Shown: piece by piece, positions 60,197 through 64,000 of the stretch
How the letters are laid out: the number at the start of each line of letters is the position of its first letter
Position numbering within the stretch: the first letter of the stretch is position 1
Assembly (NCBI RefSeq): GCF_042681025.1
Contig: NZ_JBHUER010000004.1
Span: 186,001 to 250,000, forward strand
Reading direction: 5' to 3'
Length of the DNA stretch: 64,000 bases
From: Methylopila henanensis
GTDB lineage: Bacteria; Pseudomonadota; Alphaproteobacteria; Rhizobiales; Methylopilaceae
Program-made: the position numbers and the translations under genes
Notes under the pieces: generated by a model
Told to the model about the DNA's origin: nothing
Database searches by the model: none
Seen by the model: only the letters and a program-made list of their open reading frames with translations

Positions 60197-60496
60197 TCAG
60201 AAGCCGAGGTCGAGCTTCTCGGTGTGCTCCACGCGCGGCGGTTCGGCGAAATGCGGCCCCACCAGCCGGCGCCACTCCTGAAACTCCTCCGAACCGCGGA
60301 ACCCGACGGTGTGATCCTCGACCGTCTCCCAGTCCACGATCAGCCGGTAGCGGCTGGGGTTCTCGATCGAGCGCTGGATCTGCATGCCGTGGCAGCCCTT
60401 CGAGCGCTTGAACAGCGGCGCGGCTTCCGCCGCCGCGGCCTCGAACGCCGCCTCCGAGCCCGGCTTCACGTCGATCTCCGCGATTTCCCAGATCAT
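60197..60496 (-). CDS. antibiotic biosynthesis monooxygenase (ABM) domain protein
   Basis: A 99-residue ferredoxin-like dimeric alpha-beta barrel protein. EIDVKPGSEAAFEAA, KGCHGMQIQRSIENPSRYRL and WETVEDHTVGFRGSEEFQEW fit the ABM family (YgiN-like). Possible quinol or haem-related oxygenase; no substrate assigned. Confidence 0.88.
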   Translation of the reverse strand: MIWEIAEIDVKPGSEAAFEAAAAEAAPLFKRSKGCHGMQIQRSIENPSRYRLIVDWETVEDHTVGFRGSEEFQEWRRLVGPHFAEPPRVEHTEKLDLGF

Positions 60497-60806
60497 CCGA
60501 CCCTCCTCGATAGCCGATCTAAGGCTTCATAGCGGGCCGTGGGGCGGCGGTCATCATGCGTCGTGAGAGACGTCGTGCTTTCGTCGCAAACCGGAACTTC
60601 CGAGTTGAACGGGAGTTGTTTTGACGACACAGGAGACGAGACGCCGATCAGGCCCTCGGATCGAAACGTTATCAGGAGTTCGCGTGATGCATCCTCTTTC
60701 TGGAACGCCCATCGCATTTTGGATGACGGCTATGGCGTTTTGGACGGAAGCGCTTCGTCGCTGATATCGCGGCGGAACGACATCATTTCTTGATGCTTTA
60801 GTTGAA
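60497..60806. other. 310-bp intergenic region without a credible gene
   Basis: Lower GC than the surroundings. An 84-codon frame on the plus strand and a 74-codon frame on the minus strand overlap each other; neither has a good ribosome site or family resemblance. No RNA motif recognised. Confidence 0.45.
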
Positions 60807-60846
60807 CATGAACGGGCGGGGCGTTTCGACGCCTCGCCCGTTCATG
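60807..60846. terminator. long hairpin after the coiled-coil membrane protein gene
   Basis: CATGAACGGGCG with its complement plus GGCGT/ACGCC and a TTCG loop make an 18-bp stem with one G-U pair. It lies 8 nt after the minus-strand stop at 60854. The T-run is poor, so termination may be partial. Confidence 0.6.
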
Positions 60847-60853
60847 CGTCTGG

Positions 60854-61765
60854 CTATGACAGCCATATTTCCAGCGTTCCCTTCCGGGGAGCGATCCGGC
60901 GGTTCCGGAAGTCCTGCGTCAGCGGCGCGGCGCTCCGACCGGACGCTCCGCGCATCGCGCGTTCGAGCGTCCCGACCGCGATCTGGTCGTCGTCGTAGAA
61001 GAAGCGGACCATGTCCTGCCGCACGGCGTGCGGCACGCCGCGGATGCCGGCGACCTCGACGCCGTCGTTCTGCAGGGCGCGCGCGATGGCGTCGGCGCGG
61101 GCGCGGGCCGTGGGATCGCCGGCGCGGACATGAATGAACACCCGCACCGGGCCCGTCGCCGCGGTCGCGATTGTTTCGGCGCCCGGCTCCGCGGTCGCGG
61201 TTTCCTCCACAGGCGGGGGCGCTCCGGACCGTTCCGGCGTGTCGGACGACGTCATGCCAGTCGCGGGCTCGTCGGCGACGTTCGACCTCTCGCCCGCCGG
61301 CGCGTCGCCTCTCGCCGCGGCCTCCGCGCGCTGGTCGTCCTCGTGGTCCTCCAGCGGCGCAGCAAGGTCCGCCACCTGCTTCTCGAGCGTCTTCCGCCGC
61401 TCCACGAGCTCGGCGATGCGCTTCTCCTGTTCGGCGATCTGCTCCGCCTGCGCTTCGCGCTCGCGCGACAGCCGCCGGACGTCCTCGTCGAGCTCCGCCC
61501 GAGGCGCGGCCGCCTGCGGCGTCGCGGTTTCGGCCGATCCCGCCGCGGTCGGGGCGGGCGCCCAGGCGAACGCGATCCAGCCTCCGACGGCCAGCGCCAC
61601 GATTCCGGCTCCGAACAAGGCGCGCGCAGGACCGTGTCCGCGCTCGCGCCGACGGCGCTCGCGCTCCACGAACGCGGCGGCGCCGATCGGCCGCGCGGCG
61701 CTTCCGCCGCCGGACGCCATGCGCGCGGCGAGCGGATCGACCTTCGGTGCTTCGCTTCCTGCCAC
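60854..61765 (-). CDS. bitopic membrane protein with coiled coil and LytR_C/SPOR-like domain
   Basis: A 303-residue protein. A basic cytosolic N-terminus (ERERRRRERGHG) precedes one membrane helix at about 49-68. A coiled coil follows (about 85-135, SREREAQAEQIAEQEKRIAE), then a Pro/Glu-rich linker, then a C-terminal alpha-beta domain (VRVFIHVRAGDPTARARADA, VRFFYDDDQ) that resembles LytR C-terminal domains. Envelope-located. The GTG at 61765 is supported by GGAGGG 7 nt upstream; the frame stays open far upstream but is not coding. Confidence 0.75.
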   Translation of the reverse strand: MAGSEAPKVDPLAARMASGGGSAARPIGAAAFVERERRRRERGHGPARALFGAGIVALAVGGWIAFAWAPAPTAAGSAETATPQAAAPRAELDEDVRRLSREREAQAEQIAEQEKRIAELVERRKTLEKQVADLAAPLEDHEDDQRAEAAARGDAPAGERSNVADEPATGMTSSDTPERSGAPPPVEETATAEPGAETIATAATGPVRVFIHVRAGDPTARARADAIARALQNDGVEVAGIRGVPHAVRQDMVRFFYDDDQIAVGTLERAMRGASGRSAAPLTQDFRNRRIAPRKGTLEIWLS

Positions 61766-62083
61766 GTCTGAACCCTCCGGACCGCCGCGCCCTCGAGCTA
61801 AAACGCCCATCGACGCCAAAACAGGCGGACCCCGGCGGCTTTTTTTAGGCTTCCCGACGTTCCACGGGGTCGCCCGGCCTCGCCGGACGGCTGCGATGAT
61901 CCCGCGACAACATGTCGGACGGCGCAAACGCATGCCAGCGATGCGTCGTGCTGCGTTGCAATAAAGATCGCGGGTGGGATACCGTCTCAATGTGCCCGAC
62001 GGTTGTCGGGCGCAGCCCTCCTTGGGCGTTTCCTCCCTAGACTTGGGCCGGCGCAAGCCGGCCTTTTTTTCTTGGAGGCGCTT
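61766..62083. other. 318-bp divergent intergenic region with structured MFS leader
   Basis: Holds the minus-strand promoter of the coiled-coil protein gene and, from about 61990, a leader with two hairpins before the MFS gene. The hairpin GCCCGAC-GGTT-GTCGGGC is at 61994-62011; the second is a terminator (62046-62070). Confidence 0.6.
62046..62070 (+). terminator. intrinsic terminator inside the MFS leader (possible attenuator)
   Basis: GGCCGGC-GCAA-GCCGGCC with a 7-bp perfect stem and stable GCAA loop, followed by seven T. It ends only 14 nt before the MFS start codon, so transcripts beginning upstream would stop before the gene unless the hairpin is prevented. The intervening block (CCCTCCTTGGGCGTTTCCTC) may be part of a sensor. 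Confidence 0.8.
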
Positions 62084-63328
62084 ATGGCAAGCCCCAACCA
62101 TATCTGCGCGGACGCCTTCGTCGAGCCCGGCTCCGGGCGCCCGGCCGAGACCGCCCCTTTCGGCGCTGCAGCAGGCCAGTTCGCGCTTGCGGTCGGAGGA
62201 TTGGCGCTCGGCACCGGCGAGTTCGCCGCGATGGGCGTGCTGCCCGGCGTGGCGCGCGACGTCGGCGTGTCCATTCCCGCGGCCGGCCACACCATCAGCG
62301 CCTATGCGCTCGGCGTCGTGGTCGGGGCGCCCGTCCTTGCGATCCTGTTCGCCCGTACGGCACGGCGCGCGCTGCTGGTCGGCCTGATGCTGCTGTTCGC
62401 CCTCGCCAATCTCGCGAGCGCGCTCGCCCCAGGCTATCTGTCGCTCAACGCCGCGCGCTTTCTGTCCGGTCTCCCGCATGGCGCCTATTTCGGCGTGGCC
62501 ATGCTGGTGGCCGCTTCGCTCGTGCCGCCGAACCGCCGCGCGCAGGCGGCCGGCAACGTCCTGCTCGGCCTGTCGATCGCGAACGTCGTCGGCGTGCCGG
62601 CGGCGACCTGGCTTGGACAGGAGTTCGGCTGGCGGGCGACGTTCATCGCGGTCGCGGGCCTTGGGCTTCTGACCGCGGGGCTGGTCCGCGCGTTCATTCC
62701 CGCGGTTCCGGCGGCCGCCGGCGCGAGCGCCCGGCGCGAACTCGGCGCGTTCCTCAGGCCGCAGGTCTGGCTGACCCTCGGCGTGGCGGCGATCGGCTTC
62801 GGCGGTATGTTCGCGGTCTACAGCTACATTTCTCCGACCCTGACCGAAGTGACCGGCCTCAACGTCGGCGCGGTGCCGTTCATGCTCGGCGTGCTGGGGC
62901 TCGGCATGATCGCGGGCAACATCGCGGGCGGCTATTTCGCCGACCGGGCGCTCAAGGCCGCCATACTCGGCGCGCTGGTGTGGAACGGCGCGGTGCTCGC
63001 GCTTTTCGTGGTGACGTCGTCCTCGGTGTGGCTCGCGGCCGTCAACCTGTTCCTGATCGGGGCCTGCATCGCGATCGGGCCCGCGCTGCAGACGCGGCTG
63101 ATGGACGTCGCGGGCGACGCGCAGACGCTCGCGGCGGCGCTCAACCACTCCGCTTTCAACCTCGCCAACGCGCTCGGCGCATGGCTCGGCGGCGTGGCGG
63201 TGGCGGCCGGCCTCGGCTGGACCTCGCCGGGATGGGTCGGCGCGCTGCTCGCCGTCGGCGGCCTGGCCATCGCGCTGCTGTCGTTCTGGCTCGAGGCGCG
63301 CGAGAAGCGGGCGCTGCGGGCCGCCTGA
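62084..63328 (+). CDS. MFS efflux transporter, AraJ/YdhP-like (DHA1)
   Basis: A 414-residue, 12-helix major facilitator. LALGTGEFAAMGVLPGVARD and ARFLSGLPHGAYFGVAMLVA are typical of the AraJ/YdhP/PbuE-like drug and metabolite exporters. TTGGAGG lies 5 nt before the ATG at 62084. Transcription probably has to pass a terminator hairpin in the leader, which suggests induction by a ligand or translation event. Confidence 0.9.
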   Translation: MASPNHICADAFVEPGSGRPAETAPFGAAAGQFALAVGGLALGTGEFAAMGVLPGVARDVGVSIPAAGHTISAYALGVVVGAPVLAILFARTARRALLVGLMLLFALANLASALAPGYLSLNAARFLSGLPHGAYFGVAMLVAASLVPPNRRAQAAGNVLLGLSIANVVGVPAATWLGQEFGWRATFIAVAGLGLLTAGLVRAFIPAVPAAAGASARRELGAFLRPQVWLTLGVAAIGFGGMFAVYSYISPTLTEVTGLNVGAVPFMLGVLGLGMIAGNIAGGYFADRALKAAILGALVWNGAVLALFVVTSSSVWLAAVNLFLIGACIAIGPALQTRLMDVAGDAQTLAAALNHSAFNLANALGAWLGGVAVAAGLGWTSPGWVGALLAVGGLAIALLSFWLEAREKRALRAA

Positions 63329-63342
63329 GCGCCAGCCCGGCC

Positions 63343-63969
63343 TCACGCCGCGTCCAGATAGGGCAGGGCGCTTCTCAGATCGTCGACGAACCGCGCATAT
63401 TCCTGCCGTTTGCGGGCCTCGTCCGGCAGGCGCAGCAGGTAGGACGGGTGGACGGTCACCAGCACCTCCGCGCCGTCGGCGCGCCGCAGGACGCGGCCGC
63501 GGGCCTCCCCGACCTTCACCGCCTTGCCCAACACCGCGCGCGCGGCGGTCGCGCCCATGGCGACCACCAGCTTCGGACGGATCGTAGAGATCTCCTGATC
63601 GAGCCATCGGCTGCAGGCGGCGATCTCGCCCGGCGCCGGCGTCTTGTGCAGCCTGAACTTGCCCCGCGGTTCGAACTTGAAGTGCTTCACCGCATTGGTG
63701 ACGTAGACCTTGCGTCGCTCGAGGCCCGCCTCGACGGCGGCGCGGTCGAACAGCGCGCCCGCCGGACCGACGAACGGGCGGCCCGCGACGTCCTCCTTGT
63801 CGCCGGGCTGCTCGCCGACGACCACCACGGCCGCGTCGGCGGGACCTTCGCCGAACACCGCCTGCGTCGCGGGCTCCCAGAGCGGGCAGGCGCGGCAGCC
63901 GTCGACGGCGTCGCGCAGCTGGCCGAGCGCGTCCGTGTCGTGGTCGACGGTCGGGGCGTGGGAAGCCAT
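63343..63969 (-). CDS. UdgX-type uracil-DNA binding/glycosylase protein
   Basis: A 208-residue iron-sulfur uracil-DNA glycosylase-superfamily protein. GEQPGDKED at residues 52-60 and NAVKHFKFEPRGKFRLHKTP at 92-111 identify UdgX, which attaches covalently to the abasic site left by uracil removal through the loop His (here His108). The usual KRRIH loop reads KFRLH. Cys25, Cys28 and Cys119 and probably His96 hold the cluster. The ATG is followed by a normal N-terminus. Confidence 0.9.
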   Translation of the reverse strand: MASHAPTVDHDTDALGQLRDAVDGCRACPLWEPATQAVFGEGPADAAVVVVGEQPGDKEDVAGRPFVGPAGALFDRAAVEAGLERRKVYVTNAVKHFKFEPRGKFRLHKTPAPGEIAACSRWLDQEISTIRPKLVVAMGATAARAVLGKAVKVGEARGRVLRRADGAEVLVTVHPSYLLRLPDEARKRQEYARFVDDLRSALPYLDAA

Positions 63970-64000
63970 GAGGCGCTGCCCTTTCTTGGGTTCAGGGGGC

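Noticed and set aside
60493..60793. 84-codon plus and 74-codon minus frames
   Set aside because: They overlap each other, lack ribosome sites and show no resemblance to known proteins.
61994..62011. Guanidine-II (mini-ykkC) riboswitch in front of the MFS exporter
   Set aside because: Mini-ykkC needs two hairpins with ACGR loops; here the loop is GGTT and the second hairpin is a terminator with a GCAA loop.

Overview
The window is high-GC DNA (roughly 70 percent) with dense, often ATGA- or TGATG-coupled genes from an alphaproteobacterium of the order Hyphomicrobiales (Rhizobiales). A Methylopila/Hansschlegelia-like methylotroph would fit the lone oxalate/formate antiporter and the general gene set, but the genus is a guess. 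Nearly everything looks chromosomal. I see no prophage, insertion sequence or CRISPR array.

Layout: (1) 1-8.3 kb: two alpha/beta hydrolases, a LysR regulator, aspartate dehydrogenase, an LLM-class flavin oxidoreductase, a SolA-like amine oxidase, small unknowns, a transglutaminase-like protein and a low-GC DUF6985-type gene. (2) 8.4-18.6 kb: elongator tRNA-Met with a clear sigma70 promoter, then ispH, a frameshifted small gene, thrB-rnhA, a redoxin/2OG-Fe(II) oxygenase fusion, an acyl-CoA dehydrogenase, an HDAC-family deacetylase, xseB and corA. (3) 18.7-27 kb: an MHYT-like/GGDEF/EAL protein, a MarR regulator with a cysteine tail behind a 37-bp palindrome, an SDR, and the pdxH - surface protein - dnaJ/cbpA - fabI - phosphatase block. 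(4) 27-39 kb: oxlT with a long upstream region, a DsbA-like protein, an RlmD-type and a TlyA-type rRNA methyltransferase, a Tat-exported beta-helix protein, an outer-membrane SphA/MetA-like protein with a strong terminator, an R. etli-type asparaginase, topoisomerase IB and a lytic transglycosylase. (5) 39.2-50.8 kb: a nitrogen-scavenging island. (6) 50.8-64 kb: housekeeping and unknown genes including YedK, Sua5, a FUSC exporter, an MFS exporter with a structured leader, and UdgX.

The most interesting part is the nitrogen island. urtABCDE (urea importer) runs on the plus strand behind a sigma54-type -24/-12 promoter. Facing it on the minus strand is a second ABC importer (binding protein, permease, ATPase) followed by a HupE/UreJ metal permease. 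Its leader carries what I read as a complete guanidine-I (ykkC class 1) riboswitch, placed a few nucleotides after a second sigma54-type promoter. ureE-ureF-ureG then run on the plus strand, while ureD and the urease structural genes are absent. The simplest reading is a nitrogen-limitation regulon that imports urea and guanidine and supplies nickel and urease maturation factors, with guanidine import gated by both nitrogen status and guanidine itself.
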